A DNA stretch of 40,121 nt from Chara braunii (GCA_003427395.1 BFEA01000748.1:403679-443799), one strand, 5' to 3'; shown: positions 21,630-32,963, counted from the stretch's first letter. Made by a program: numbers and translations. The notes: generated by a model not told the origin, from the letters alone.

Positions 21630-21926
21630 TTAGTATCTGAGGGTAGTCAGTGCTATAGCCGCTCCCAGTCTCACTGCCGACAACTCCAATACATTATAGA
21701 ATGTCTCAAAATCCTCCTCATCTTCACTATCCTCTATGGCTTTTAAAGTCTTTATCGATTTCCTCCAGTACCGATCATGAGCGGCTAGCACCCTGAGTAT
21801 TGCACCGTCTGTTACAACTCTCCCTAGCTCTCCAACTTTTCTGGCTTCGCTTATCTTCAACCTCTCAGCCTCTCTGGTCGTCTCGTACCATGCCCTTATT
21901 CGAGACCGCCCTTCGAAAGGTGTCAC
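21630..21926 (-). CDS. Small ORF of element B, helical, unknown function
   Basis: A 98-codon frame starting MTPFEGRSRIRAWYETTREA, Glu/Lys/Arg-rich and probably helical, ending LGAAIALTTLRY. It lies between the 22163-22774 frame and the 21202-21582 frame on the same strand. No recognised domain. Positions 21927-22162 hold no further frame of note. Confidence 0.35.
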   Translation of the reverse strand: MTPFEGRSRIRAWYETTREAERLKISEARKVGELGRVVTDGAILRVLAAHDRYWRKSIKTLKAIEDSEDEEDFETFYNVLELSAVRLGAAIALTTLRY

Positions 21927-22162
21927 TCGGAGTACGTATTTTATCCTTCGTCCTCCTTTTACTCCAATCCAAAGTCATGTCCCCCTAGCCTCACCCAGCG
22001 CACGGCGGACACACTCTGCCTCCTCAACTATGCACAGTCTGGTATGGAGCTGGAGCTCTACGATCACTAACACCAACGGTCCGTCCAGTGTCCCTACCAC
22101 ATGCAATGAGTACCGATCCGTCGTGAGTAGTGCGGTCCCGCTCATGTCCTGTCGCTACCTTC

Positions 22163-22774
22163 CTACGTTGCCTTGTCCTCCGTTGTCACGCCCTCTCCAG
22201 ACTTCTCCCCAGTTCCTTCACGTGATACGCTCCTAACCTTTACCCTCTCCAGAAAGTCTGATCTCCACGCCTGGACAATCTCTCTTTCCTCCCTGAACAA
22301 ACTTTCTAACTCTCTCGTCACGAGCTCAACCCTACGCAACTTGCCCTCATCCTGGCACGACCCGATCTCCCTTATCTTGTTCCCTAACTCCTTTCCCTGG
22401 TTCAAGAGTGGTTCTTTAATGCACTTTCTCACTCTTTTGACAGCCTCACTCTCCTCATCCATGCTCAGTCCTCATCTCTTTCCAGCTCATCCTCTCACCC
22501 TCGCTCTAGCCTCCGCTACCGTCTCGTCGTGGAAGTGCTCCGCGCGCATATTACTATGAGACCATATCATCACATCATAGGAAATCGAGGTCTGGAAGGT
22601 CACCCGCGCCAGTACATCAGCTCTATGCTCGTGGATCAAATCCCTGGCTCGTTGTCGGCACTCCCTCGCTGTCAAGTCCTCATCTATGTACGCTCGGAGA
22701 AGTACTGTCACAGTGTACCTTGTGCTTACCAGTTGATCTCCTACGCGCATCACGGCGGCCGTCCTCCCCGGCAT
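22163..22774 (-). pseudogene. Element B ORF, two segments in one frame, unknown function
   Basis: The frame gives 95 codons (MPGRTAAVMRVGDQ ... AEARARVRG), a stop at 22487, a short spacer with another stop, then 99 codons (MDEESEAVKRVRKC ... GVTTEDKAT). The second segment is charged and coiled-coil-like. The first segment (VTVLLRAYIDEDLTARECRQ) resembles the N-terminal part of the frame at 23842 (LRVTLSLRRDRTGG), so it may be another diverged copy. It is in the same frame as the preceding 23842-22778 ORF, which suggests a single original protein of about 560 codons. Confidence 0.4.
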
Positions 22775-22777
22775 TCC

Positions 22778-23842
22778 CTAAGTTGCGGCCTCGAAGAGAA
22801 ACCTCACATCCTCTAGCCCCACGTAATCAATCTCCGCCTGTCTCCTGCAGTACCTAATCAGATCGACTGACCTCTGACAGTCTACCCAGCAAGTAACGTC
22901 TATGATGTCATCAAGCGTCTCTCTGCTGGGCAGTCCCCACCTCACACAAATGGCGTAGTATACTCCCCTGAAACAGGGCGCTAAGCCCTCCCANAGCGCG
23001 TAAAGTGTGTGGTCCACTGCTCTACTCAAATGTTTTACACTCTCGTAGGTCTTCCCTATCACGAAGACAGGAAGTACGAATCGCCAATCCTCTCTCGGGT
23101 AGAGGGTCGGATGTGGAGGACCGTATACCAAGCGGCTCCAATACGTCCTCCCTCCAGAGAGTCTCGCGAGTTGCTGATTAACGATCACTCTGGCCAACAA
23201 CTCGCTTCTCCACCAAGCCCTGCTTGCCCCTGCGAGCGTCAGTCCTACCTCTAAATTGTGTGCTCTATCCATTATCAGATGTCCCACCCCTTCTAGGTCA
23301 TGAGTCCTCTCGGGTCGTCCATCTTTCAGTATCACTGTCCAAAGGAAGAGGCTCATTGCCAGCCACGTTCCTAGGTAACGTATCGGAACACGCCTTGTCT
23401 CCTCTAACGCCACAGGAAGAGGAATGTCGTATCCCATAGCCGTCTCTCTGGGTCTCACAAGTTTCCTCACGCTATAGGATTCAGACTCTCGTGAAAGAAC
23501 ATAAGCTAGCCAGGCTACTGGGTCACTCCTCATCTCCCCTCTGGCTCTCGATCGGTATCACTCTACTCTCTCCGACGCACCATATCTCTCGATGTTGCTA
23601 ACTCCTCAGACAACTCTCCCACTGAGGTTTAGTATGGTCGAGTAGGTGTTGTGCGCTCTCTCGTCTGCTCCATGGAAGTAGATAGTAAACTCGACGCATC
23701 CCTGGCTCCTCCGTATCTCCTAGGCATGCTCTGTCATGAGTCTGATCTGTCGCTGAACAATGTCCAACGCCTCTCCTTCCCAGCCGCCTGTTCTATCTCG
23801 TCGTAGGGAAAGGGTCACCCTCAGTGTATCCCGGTCTGCCAT
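22778..23842 (-). pseudogene. Element B module 3 (distant paralogue of modules 1 and 2)
   Basis: An ATG at 23842 opens a frame with three stops (about 23722, 23617, 23560) and then 251 uninterrupted codons (MRSDPVAWLAYVLS ... VRFLFEAAT). The segment FVLPVFVIGKTYESVKHLSR aligns with IVPTFVVESVFGGIGGVVKT of module 1, and RYLGTWLAMSLFLWTVI with the W-containing block FAWRSIILSEDVWLWTH. The similarity is weaker than that between modules 1 and 2. Function unknown. One N lies at 22994. Confidence 0.45.
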
Positions 23843-24027
23843 CCTTTATCGCTCTTACCGCCACTCTCGTCTTGCCTAAAGATATCTACTTACCGTCTCT
23901 CCACTACTCCCTTCTCTAAGCCTCACTCGGATATGCCCTGCCTCTAGTCGTCTCACACATCCGGCATATCCTTATTTATGTCCTCATCTACCCTCTGGCC
24001 CCACGGGATATCCTCCTGTCCCTCGGC

Positions 24028-25056
24028 CTAAAGGAGATGCCCCCAACCGTCCTCCTGCGGCGCCTCTCCACCTCCCTGCTCCTGTCTCTCGGCCCGCTCC
24101 AGATCTCCCCAGCCCTCGTCCTGTTCGCCCCAAGGGTCTATGTCATCGAAGTCCTCCCAATCTCGATCCTCAACGTACCACGCAAGATCGTCAGCCTTTG
24201 GATATACCTGCCGGTAATACTCCTCAACCTCCCCGGTCGAGATGAGATGGCCCGGTCTCTCCTCACGAGTCTCGGCTAACAGTTGTCCTACTCCTGCTAA
24301 ATGATCTATAGGCCTCTGAGCCTCTCTCTCTAGCGTCGTCCAGAAGGCTAGGGGCTGGTACAGAGAATACAGGTCAAGGTTCCCGGCAGGTACAATGGCC
24401 CGCATGAACTCAATCAATTGGAGCCCTCGCTCGCCTGCAAGCGGCCCCGCTACAAACTGCGCATACAGCACCCTGTCCCTGTCAGCGTACCCTCGGCAGA
24501 GGCCGTCCATGTCAAGAGCCGCAAAGTAGATCTCACCCAGACGCCTAAGTCCCCAAAGCTCCTCCGCCACGAAGCACGGAAGTGTCACACGCAGTCGACT
24601 GCTAGGATATGGGAAGTGTCCTCCAATCCTCAAGGTCATCGTCACTCTCCGAACACCCCCGTGCAGTCGCTCTACCTCACCGCGCGCGGAGTCTGCTCAA
24701 GCCAGCAAGATCCTCCTCGCGGTCTGCTCCTCTCGCCAATGATCGTGTACGAGGCCGTGATAATAGACAGTAGCTAGCACCTCTGGCGAGTAGTAAATGT
24801 GCCCCACTGTCTCTATACTAGTTGTGCCAGGTCGTCGCTACCTCTGACTGTCTAGCTCAAACGTCTCGATGACATACGTCCACAAGTGAACGTAAGGGGC
24901 CAACACAGTCGATGACCATCGATTCTCTATCGCATCCGCGGAAACCCCTCTGGCCGGCAGATTTAGCTCCACCTTGCCTGGCACTACTGTCTCTGGGGGT
25001 CTAGGCCATCTGGCATCGTCGATCTCAAGCTCCACCCTACTGGCCTGCTCTACCAT
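24028..25056 (-). pseudogene. Element B module 2 (paralogue of module 1)
   Basis: One frame of about 343 codons with two stops (24838 and about 24700). It aligns along its length with module 1: VELNLPARGVSADAIENRWS against VELTIPARSVRYVDDQFAWR; HFPYPSSRLRVTLPCFVAEE against FFPYSVRSLRAIVPTFVVES; RGLQLIEFMRAI against ERVQLIELIRSM. The C-terminal ~60 residues are rich in Asp, Glu and Trp (DWEDFDDIDPWGEQDEGWGD). Upstream of gag in the same orientation as gag-pol. No known family. It is in the same frame as module 1, so one polyprotein of about 700 codons is plausible. Confidence 0.55.
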
Positions 25057-25122
25057 CGATCCGCTCTCCGCTATCGGCCGATATCAGATGCTAAGCCCGC
25101 TCTTATGCCCGAACTGCTACTC

Positions 25123-26118
25123 CTATCCTGGGAAGTGGGCGTCCGTAACGTCGATCTCCTCCTCGTCAACCTCACCCTCTGGGTTGACCCAGTCTGGCTC
25201 CTTGACGTCCTCGTCGTCGTCTCTCTCCCAACCCTCGTCGTCAATCTCGTCCTCGGCGCGGTATGGCGCTTGTCCTATAGCCTGGGAGTACTCCGCCAAC
25301 TGATGGCCGTATATCAGAGGTCGCCCAGCGTCCTCACTCCACCATCTCCCCCAGTCGTCGGAGAAGAGCCGCCCGATGCAGGTCACATACTCGGGGCCTG
25401 CTCGGAGCTCACGGTCTAGCCAATCCCAAATGCACGGAGACTAGGTTCACTCGTCGTCCATCGAACGGATCAGCTCTATAAGCTGAACCCTCTCGTCACC
25501 CCAACGAGGCCCACCGGTCGCGAGCGAATAATAGATGTGGTCGAGGTCGTCAAGCCTTCTCGCCAGGATCTTGAGATCCTGATAGGCGAGGTATGTCTTG
25601 ACCACTCCACCAATACCTCCAAAGACGCTCTCTACTACGAACGTCGGAACTATCGCTCGCAGACTCCTAACGCTGTACGGGAAAAACCCGTCCCGTGCTA
25701 TCACCAGCTCACCCGTGATATCAAGAGGAGGGCATCCGTGAAATAGGGTCAATGGGTCGCTCAGGTCCTCCGCTCGGAAGGCAGCTACCTCGTCCCTCAG
25801 GTAGCGTAACGCCCTGCTAACCGCACCACTAGTCCCTGTCATCGCGAGGCCCACCACGGCCTCCCTGACCGTGCCCGGTCCTAAGTACAAGTAGGCTCTC
25901 ACTACGCCCACTCCTTGCCCAGGCCGGTGCTCTCTGTGCGTCCAAAGCCACACGTCCTCGGACAAGATTATAGACCTCCACGCAAACTGGTCGTCAACGT
26001 ATCGAACGCTGCGCGCGGGGATCGTGAGCTCCACCAGATCCCCTTCTATGAGTTCAGTGGGCTCCAAGTCCCAGTCGATGGTGGCCTCATAGACCTCTAC
26101 TTGTGCTTGCGGCCACAT
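25123..26118 (-). pseudogene. Element B module 1, first ORF after the leader
   Basis: The frame opens at an ATG at 26118 (MWPQAQVEVYEATIDW), continues 223 codons to a TGA at 25447, has a TAG six bases on, then an acidic tail of about 87 codons (DEIDDEGWERDDDEDVKEPD). Total ~331 codons, like module 2. Composition is mixed alpha/beta with conserved blocks ELTIPARSV, DVWLWTH, FFPYSVRSLRAIVPTFVV and VQLIELIR. No transmembrane helix, signal peptide or catalytic motif is apparent. Position just after the PBS and leader resembles the extra ORF1 of Ogre-type elements, but no sequence kinship to it can be claimed by eye. Confidence 0.55.
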
Positions 26119-28028
26119 CCAACTGGCGACTAGAGATAACGCAGCAAGAGCGATGGGTAGAGAAGGTGAAAGATAGTAGAAGGCTGTTGTTTCTAAGAAA
26201 ATTTCGACAGCGCTTCGCCTCCCTTCGTTGGGAGCCCCGATATCACGGTGTCGATCTATCTCCTAACTATCCCAAGGATTCCCTATGGTGCCAAAGGGCG
26301 GAGACCCGACTCTAAACAAGGCAACAGGCCCTATAGTCGAGTTCCCTCGAATACAAGGCGTGTGCCCTGTTCGAGGGAACACTGCCTCCGATTGTTCCGG
26401 TCACCCCTCAGGAGTACAAATGTCCACCCCTATCTAAAAATCAGAATTAGAAGGCCTTCACCTTCTTTCGCCATCTCTCTCAGCCATTTTAGTATTTTTA
26501 AGGAATTTTAACGTATTTAAATTAGAAAAAAATGACTTTTAACCTTCAGAAACCTACTGGCCCTCGACAACTGCCTAGGAGCATACAAGGCTGCCCCTAG
26601 AGAGTAGCGCGGCAAGTGCGCTTCTACTTCCCCCAAACGCTAACTATTTATTTTGAATTTTTGTTGTATAAATTCCAAATAAATAATTTTTAATTAGGGA
26701 AATTTTATTTCATTGGTCCCAACCCTTTGGGGTGGGTAAGGGATCAGCCCTATACTTTTTCTACTCCAATTCCGTCCTCCTTTTCCTTCCTAGGGAATTT
26801 CCTGTAAAAAAAAATAATGCTTACATATGATACATACACTTATGTCCCTTGTATATGCCTTCAGGCAACAATTGCTCGACCTCAAGGGTTCCCGAAAAAT
26901 CCGGCAGCACTTCGCCTCCCTTCGTGGGGATGGGGCTTGGCCGAAGGCCTCAAAATAGTCGCCGCAGGAGTATAGCCAAAGGGAAAAAATATCAAAAAGA
27001 AAATATTAATTTTTAATAAATTTTCAAGTATTTTTTTTAATTATTTCCTAAATAATTGGAAATATTATACAAAATTTCAAGAAAATTGGGCAGTATTTCC
27101 CCTCCCCCCGTGGGGAAGGGGTTTGGAGCTTCCGCCCGTAGCTCAACAACAACCCTAAAGAAAATACATCAGAATTTTTAGAAATAAAACAAAATTTAAT
27201 TAACTTTTTTCCCCTATTTTTAGTATTTTCTTTAAATTAATTATACAAAAAGGGAAAATGCCATAGAATACAAAAGGCAAAATATTTCACAAATATTATC
27301 CCTATCCCTCGAGGTTGTTATTGGACTCTAAAACCCTGAATCAGTTTTCCCCTAACTAGGGTTACCCCTAATTAGGGTTCAACTAACTAGGGTTTTGGGA
27401 GCTTCTTGCGCAACCGCACGCTCTCCTTCAAAACTCGTTCCGTCCCAAAATTTCCCCGTCAACTTCACTCAAAATTTGCAAAAACTTTGACAGAACACTT
27501 TTTCTTAAACCCTTGTTATGACATTTTACACGAAATTTTTAGAGAAATTAAATATTTAATTTTTGTTTTACTTCTTTTTTCTTTGTTGTTACTTACCGTT
27601 CTTGCGTCTATCCACCTCCGTTTGCCCCGTCCAAGGTATTAAAACGACGGGAAAAATAAACTGAGCAGGTTTGGTACGAGGAGTATTCTCAAGAAAACGC
27701 ACCAATTTTCTGCAAAAATTAAAAAAAGAAAACTGAAAATTTCGAATTAATAATTAGATTATCATAGAAAATTCGTTATCTCGAAATCTGACCGTTAGAT
27801 TTCAGCAAGAAACGTCTCATAATGTTCCCCTCGTCGAGACGTCGAACCTTGTCCCCTGTGCTCTTTGCGAGAAAATGCGCGGATTGTGAGATATTTTTTA
27901 AAAAAACTAATTCAAAAAAATATCAAAAAGAGAACTAATCAAGAAAACGAACTAGTTAGTGCTCGGACTAATCAGCCCGCGCACCCCCATTGATTAGGGA
28001 AGGTCGCGGCCTTGGGGGTACAATCCCC
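26119..28028 (-). other. AT-rich structured leader of element B
   Basis: No gene. Very A/T-rich, with three copies of a hairpin-forming C/G-rich motif (26207-26240, 26902-26940, 27088-27127) and a cluster of telobox-like motifs at 27350-27398. Lies between the PBS and the first ORF, where packaging or translation signals of an LTR element would be. Confidence 0.6.
27350..27398 (-). promoter_or_regulatory. Cluster of telobox-like AACCCTA motifs
   Basis: On the minus strand three copies of AACCCTA(G/A)TTAG occur with ~17-base period, the first preceded by extra A giving AAAACCCTAG. AAACCCTA is a known plant promoter/5' leader motif (telobox). Its role here is untested. Confidence 0.3.
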
Positions 28029-28046
28029 TCCCCGACAACAGCGCCA
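28029..28046 (-). other. Primer-binding site of element B (tRNA-Asp type)
   Basis: Minus-strand TGGCGCTGTTGTCGGGGA lies four bases inside the 5' LTR. It matches the complement of the 3' end of plant tRNA-Asp(GUC), TGGCGCCGTTGCCGGGGA, at 16 of 18 positions; both differences are C-to-T. This primes minus-strand DNA synthesis and proves the right-hand LTR is 5'. Confidence 0.85.
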
Positions 28047-28647
28047 AAGTTGTGAGGAAACCCGGGGAGGGGCACCTGTTCGCCGCTGAAGCCAAGGGCA
28101 GCGGTGCCTGTCACTCGTCGTGCCCGCTTCAGAGGTCCTCAGCAGCGAGCAGATGTGGTGGGGAACAATTTGTCTATTTCACCCCCACTCAAGAGTCCCT
28201 AAAACGTTTGTTTTTCTTTGCTTAAACTCAACTCTTTACTCGATGATTAGCTAGATCAACAACGAAGAAAAAATTGTCCTACTCATGGACCTCCGCAACA
28301 TTTACCACGAAGTTGAGTTCAACTTTTTTCCCAGTGAACAGTGAGAGTGCATCAATCTAAACAAGTCCAGTTAGTAGCAAGCCGCAAAAATGACAGCGAA
28401 TCAGAAAGAGGCCCGGTTGGCTGAGATCAGTAGAAGGGGAGCGACTCTGACAAGGCCCTTTTCGCCTGTGATCAGTACGAGCTCCAGCAAGCTGAAAGAG
28501 CAAGGACTAACGAAGCGCGAGGCAAACAAACCCCCCCCCTCGACTCGCGCTGGAACAAATTTTAGACTCAAGCAAAAGAAGATCCCGACCCTGGCCTATT
28601 TCTCATTTTTCAGTCGAACAAATATTCGAACAGAGCAAATAGCGTAC

Positions 28648-29066
28648 ATGTTCAAGCTTGATCCTCAACTTCCAAAAGCGCAGATACCCGAATGGAACAG
28701 ACAAGAGCGAGTAGCGCGCGTGTTCAAGCTTGATTCTCAACTTTCAAAAGCGCCGATATCCGAATAGAACAGACAAGAGTGAGTAGCGCGCGTGTTCAAG
28801 CTTGATTCTCAACTTTCNNNNNNNNNNNNNNNNNNNNNNNNNNNNNNNNNNNNNNNNNNNNNNNNNNNNNNNNNNNNNNNNNNNNNNNNNNNNNNNNNNN
28901 NNNNNNNNNNNNNNNNNNNNNNNNNNNNNNNNNNNNNNNNNNGCTTGATTCTCAACTTTCAAAAGCACAGAATATCCGAATAGAACAGACAATAGTGAGT
29001 AGCGCGCGTGTTCAAGCTTGATTCTCAACTTTCAAAAGCACAGATATCGGTATAGAGCAAACAGCG
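28648..29066. repeat. 72-bp tandem minisatellite in B 5' LTR, spanning a sequence gap
   Basis: Four or more units visible around the N run, same sequence as in the left LTR. Confidence 0.8.
28818..28942. other. Assembly gap (125 N)
   Basis: N run inside the 72-bp tandem array. Confidence 0.99.
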
Positions 29067-30949
29067 AACTAACTCGAAGTCGATTTCACAGTTTGAAGAC
29101 CACCTCCACTCTCTGCCCTTCTCCTCCCCTTTTCCACCACTTCTCCTCTCTTCGGCTTTCCAGGCAGAAAAATCCCCTTGATAAAGCTGTCTGCGAACAG
29201 GGAGCTTTAGACTTTCCAATACTGCGCTCGATTTGGCAGTCCACAAGCTAACAGATTAGAAAGGGTAGCTCTCGAACAGATGAATACTAAGTCCCACCTA
29301 ATGCTCCCGATTAAATAATAAAAAAAAATGTTTCCAATAATGCCCCTGATTGACTGACCGAATTACTAATAGTTTTCGAATTTCGATAACACCACCTGAT
29401 TGGACCGTTCAAAATTCTGATCAATTCAGAGTTTTCCGAAAATGTATCCCGTTCGGGGTGGTCGGGATGCTAACGGATTCTGAGTTTACAAAAATTTGGC
29501 CCTGATCAGGCGGCCCTTACACACAACTGACCGTTCTCCCCCGCCGACTCTGTCCAGCGTGGCACGAAATCAACTCCTTCTTGCAGAAACGTGCCATTGC
29601 CCACCGCCAGCGTGCACCAGACAGAGTCACACTGTTCGCCACTCGCTGTCAAGGAGCTTGATGACTGCCCCAATAGCTAAGTGAAGAGGAGGAGAACGAA
29701 GTAAATACCTACTCGTTGATAGTCGACTTCGCATAACCGTTCTTACCGCCCCTTCGATTGAGCTACAACACCCGTAGCAGTGTTTCCTTAAGTCGTATAT
29801 GCTATCCGGCCGCATTCGACGCACTTCTTGGACTCAGCTTTCTCTTCTCGAGACTCGTGTTTCGTAAGGCGCCTAGCGATCAAGCCCCTCAGCGAGGGCT
29901 CTCGCAGTCTTCTCACTCTCCTCCTCTCCTTCTCCCCGCGCCCAACCATACGTTCTCGCCTGGACACGCCTCCACCAGTGTCCTCGCTTGCGCGACCTCG
30001 CTCACAAGTTCGCGACGCAGGTCGTCGGAGCTGTTAGCACCTCTCACGCTGGCCCCTACCGCACAAGCCGAGCGTGCAGGGTGAGCCTTTCCCGCCTCTC
30101 AATCTCACCTCGTCTCCTTCTCCCCTCGCGCTTGTGCAGGAGTTCCCGACCTCATCAGCTCTCGAGTGTTCGGGCCCTCTCGAGCGAGCACCTGAGGCAA
30201 GAGTGCTTACGCACACAAGCACGTATGCACGCTGCGAGCCAGCTCGCGCACAAGTGAACACCCGGGTCACGAAAATGTTGCCCTCTCATTTCTGCCTACA
30301 CTTCTCGTGCTTGTAACAGAATTGTAGAGTGAGCGCGGGGAACGCCTAGCTCGCCCTGCAACCGCCTAGTTCGAGCTGTATCGCCTTCCGGACGCCCGGC
30401 ACACCGTGCTCGACTCCCCTTCTCTCCGCCTGCGTTCCCTTCCGACGTGGGCGGGGTACACCGTGCATACTCCCCCCCGTTGCAACCGCCCGTATATCCT
30501 ATGTAGACCTTGGTACCTCCGGCCTATGCTGTTCTCCGGACAAATGCGACGGGGTTGAGTGTCCTCACCCGTCTGCCCAAACCGCCTCACGACCCAGCAG
30601 GCTGTGCACTCGAGCTATTAACCGAGCCCGTATCCCACTGCGATTCGGGCCCAATACATGGGGACTCAGTCTCCTGTTAATAGTATCATTGGCCTTTGTG
30701 TCAGCATTCTCCCTTCCGGTACCTCCACGCACCCCCGCAACGTACGACTGCGGATCGTGGGCTCAGTGGCAAAAGTAGCTGGTCAGCACAATTCCTCGAA
30801 GGCCTCGATACCGCGGCAAATTCTGGCCTGAGACCATGCAGTGTGCTATTTCAACGCCGTACCAATGCAGGGTCTGAAGCGTACTGAGGGCCGGAGACGA
30901 ACCTTGTAAGTTGAACCATTTCGGATTCCAAAAATTGCTTCATAGTGCA

Positions 30950-31520
30950 TACCCCTCTTACCAGATGGCGGACCTGAAAAGGCTTACAGTGAGGCGTTCC
31001 ATGGGGAAGTCGAATCTGAAAATATGCTGCTGCTGCGGCTCCGTACCCGAGATCGTCCCATAGGAGCTGGTCTGAACCTGAGAATAAAATGCTGCTGTGA
31101 TATCGAACCAGGAAATAAACTGTCATAGCGGTTCCGAACCTGAAATGAACGGTCATCGTGGTACCGAACTTGAAAATTGCTGATGGCGTGGAACCCGACA
31201 CAAATGGCACCGTAGTTCTGGCTTGGAACAATATACCGTAGAGATCCCAGGTCTGAAATAAAACATCGTGATGATTCCGAACCTGAAATATAATGCGTCA
31301 ACCGTATCGAACCTGGAAATAAATCCTCGTGACATTCCCGAGCCTTGAATAAATCGCCAGATTGGTTCCGAATCTGAAAGTGAAGCAATCTCAAGGCAAT
31401 ACCGGACCTGAAAACGATGCTGAGTAGCGTACCATGTCGACGTCNGACCNCCACTGAACCTGCNATATGCTNGANGCCGCAGGGTGCTGAAGAACATGAA
31501 CATCCCCGAACCTCGAACCA
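30950..31520. repeat. Degenerate ~30-bp tandem repeats in B 5' LTR
   Basis: Same array as at 12990-13560, core near CCGAACCTGAAA, with scattered substitutions relative to the left copy and five N bases near 31445-31475. Confidence 0.65.
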
Positions 31521-32411
31521 GATATCGGAGCAGCGCCAGAATAATATTGTCCCATACTGACGGTGCGACCCCTCCCCTCTCACACTCAGTTATTAGGTTC
31601 AGCGTTCAGGTAAATCGGGTTAATGATGCAAAGAATCGTGATCATCGGTGGCTGGAGAAAACTGGCTAGAATTAGAGAAAAATAAATAATCCGAGTTAAG
31701 TGCCGACAGCGGATAATCTAGACAAAAATGTATCAGACTTCTAATTATCACNAGTTATAGTCCCTCTTATCATTTTTAATTGTCTCCTTTGCCTTTTAAT
31801 TCTATTTTTAGAAAATAGCAAANTATCATTATTCTACAAAAATTGGATTCCGCGGTGATTATGAGGAATTGCAGAAATTTCCTTGTTTTCCTATCCTTCT
31901 AATCGCTCGAATCATTTCCTTTNCTTTTGAATTCATCGCAGGGAATAGCAAATAANAGAAAANTTTAATATNNAATCATATACANCAGAAATTTGGTAAT
32001 GTTTCGAATANCCCGCTTTTTCTCGTGTTTTCTCTCTTCGTCGGCTTTCCTTTCGTTTCTAAATTTGCTATTAGAAGTAACGAAATTCTCAGGCCGCACT
32101 ACCCCACCCGCAGGGTATGATAAAAGGGTCGTCCCGAGGCCCGTTGCTGCGCCTGCCCCCCGCGAGTAGCCTTTTNGGTGATAGGCTCAAAATGACGGAA
32201 GGCNGGCAAGCGCCAACGCCCTNGGGNNGGGGTCAGCCCGNCTCGTTTTTTAGGGCTACTTNTAAGGTTTCGTGCGCCGAAAATCAGGGGTGCCCTGGGT
32301 TCCCCTAATTTTTGCTGCCTGGTCAAACCAGAGTACCGTCAAAGATCGGATTTGTTTCCGAGCCTAAGTCCCAAAGCCGCGGATTTCAGGCGGCCCATCC
32401 CTCGTGGCCGC

Positions 32412-32956
32412 CTGACAACGCGACGACAAGGCGCCGATCCCGATCCCGATCCACGTTCCCCTCAGCCTTCGCCCGTCCCCCAATCCGTCAACGTGTCATT
32501 GAGGAGCTTAGCCCTTCGTCCCCGATCCATATACCACCATCCTCTTAGCTATCTCTCTTTCAATCAGTACTTCCATGGCATTGTCCGTTTTCAAGAACTT
32601 CCCTACGACCTCACTCCGATTGGACGCTTCATACCCGAACTTACGATGGAGCCGCCCCGCCCTCCCTCATACACGTATTGCCTTCCCTTCCCCCTTCCGG
32701 TTAAGTACTGATGCAGCAGTAATGGACGAGTGTCGCGGCGACGGCACGAGAAAGATCTCATCCTTGGATCGTCGAAGAGCCCAATCTGAGGAACTAGTAG
32801 AAGTGGAGAGTTGCCACGTTGGATGACGTCCACACGCAATCGAACGGTAAGTGGCATAAAGTGAAGTGCTCCGTGTGTCGGTCGATTAGAGAAATCGACA
32901 CGTGTCAACAAGCAAGCAGGAGCTTGCTAATATTGGAACCCCCTGGGCGTCACATA
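32412..32956 (+). other. Distal part of element A internal region
   Basis: Sequence of A resumes after B. A frame reading ARPPIRQRVIEELSPSSP continues from the B edge to a stop at about 32546; it is in a different phase from the acidic ORF left of B, whose own frame would meet a TGA within a few codons of the junction. The rest (to 32956) has no recognised gene. The last bases before the terminal repeat are CTGGGCGTCACATA, not a purine-rich primer. Confidence 0.5.
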
Positions 32957-32963
32957 TGTGACG
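32948..32963. repeat. 16-bp perfect palindrome at the start of the right A repeat
   Basis: CGTCACATATGTGACG is a perfect palindrome. Its right half is the TGTGACG start of the repeat. The left half looks like a matching LTR 3' terminus (CGTCACA). Confidence 0.9.

Larger units (their letters stand above)
9922..32411 (-). mobile_element. Ty3/gypsy LTR retrotransposon B with ~4.4-kb LTRs, nested in A
   Basis: Two nearly identical ~4.4-kb blocks, both beginning TGTGAGGAAACCCGGGG, flank a 13.6-kb internal region. Internal genes read on the minus strand as extra ORFs, gag, protease, RT, RNase H and integrase. A PBS next to the right-hand block fixes that block as the 5' LTR. Both sides outside B continue element A. 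A possible target duplication is GCCGG (9917-9921) versus GCCGC (32407-32411), but the inner end of the left LTR also reads GCCGC, so this is doubtful. Total 22.5 kb including two gaps. Every polyprotein part has stops or frameshifts. The long LTRs and ORFs ahead of gag recall the Tat/Ogre-Athila style of plant elements, though the RT motifs look different. Confidence 0.88.
28051..32411 (-). repeat. 5' LTR of element B (right copy)
   Basis: Same content as the left copy: tandem 72-bp units around a 125-N gap, one copy of the 95-bp segment, the ~30-bp degenerate repeats, and an AT-rich region near 31670-32080. It lacks ~104 bp relative to 11373-11476, with a 14-bp imperfect direct repeat at the ends of the missing piece. 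Divergence from the left copy is a few percent between 28050 and about 31470, then essentially zero to 32390. Confidence 0.88.

Noticed and set aside
9917-32411. GCCGG/GCCGC as the target duplication of element B
   Set aside because: One mismatch, and the inner end of the left LTR also reads GCCGC, so the bases may be LTR sequence.
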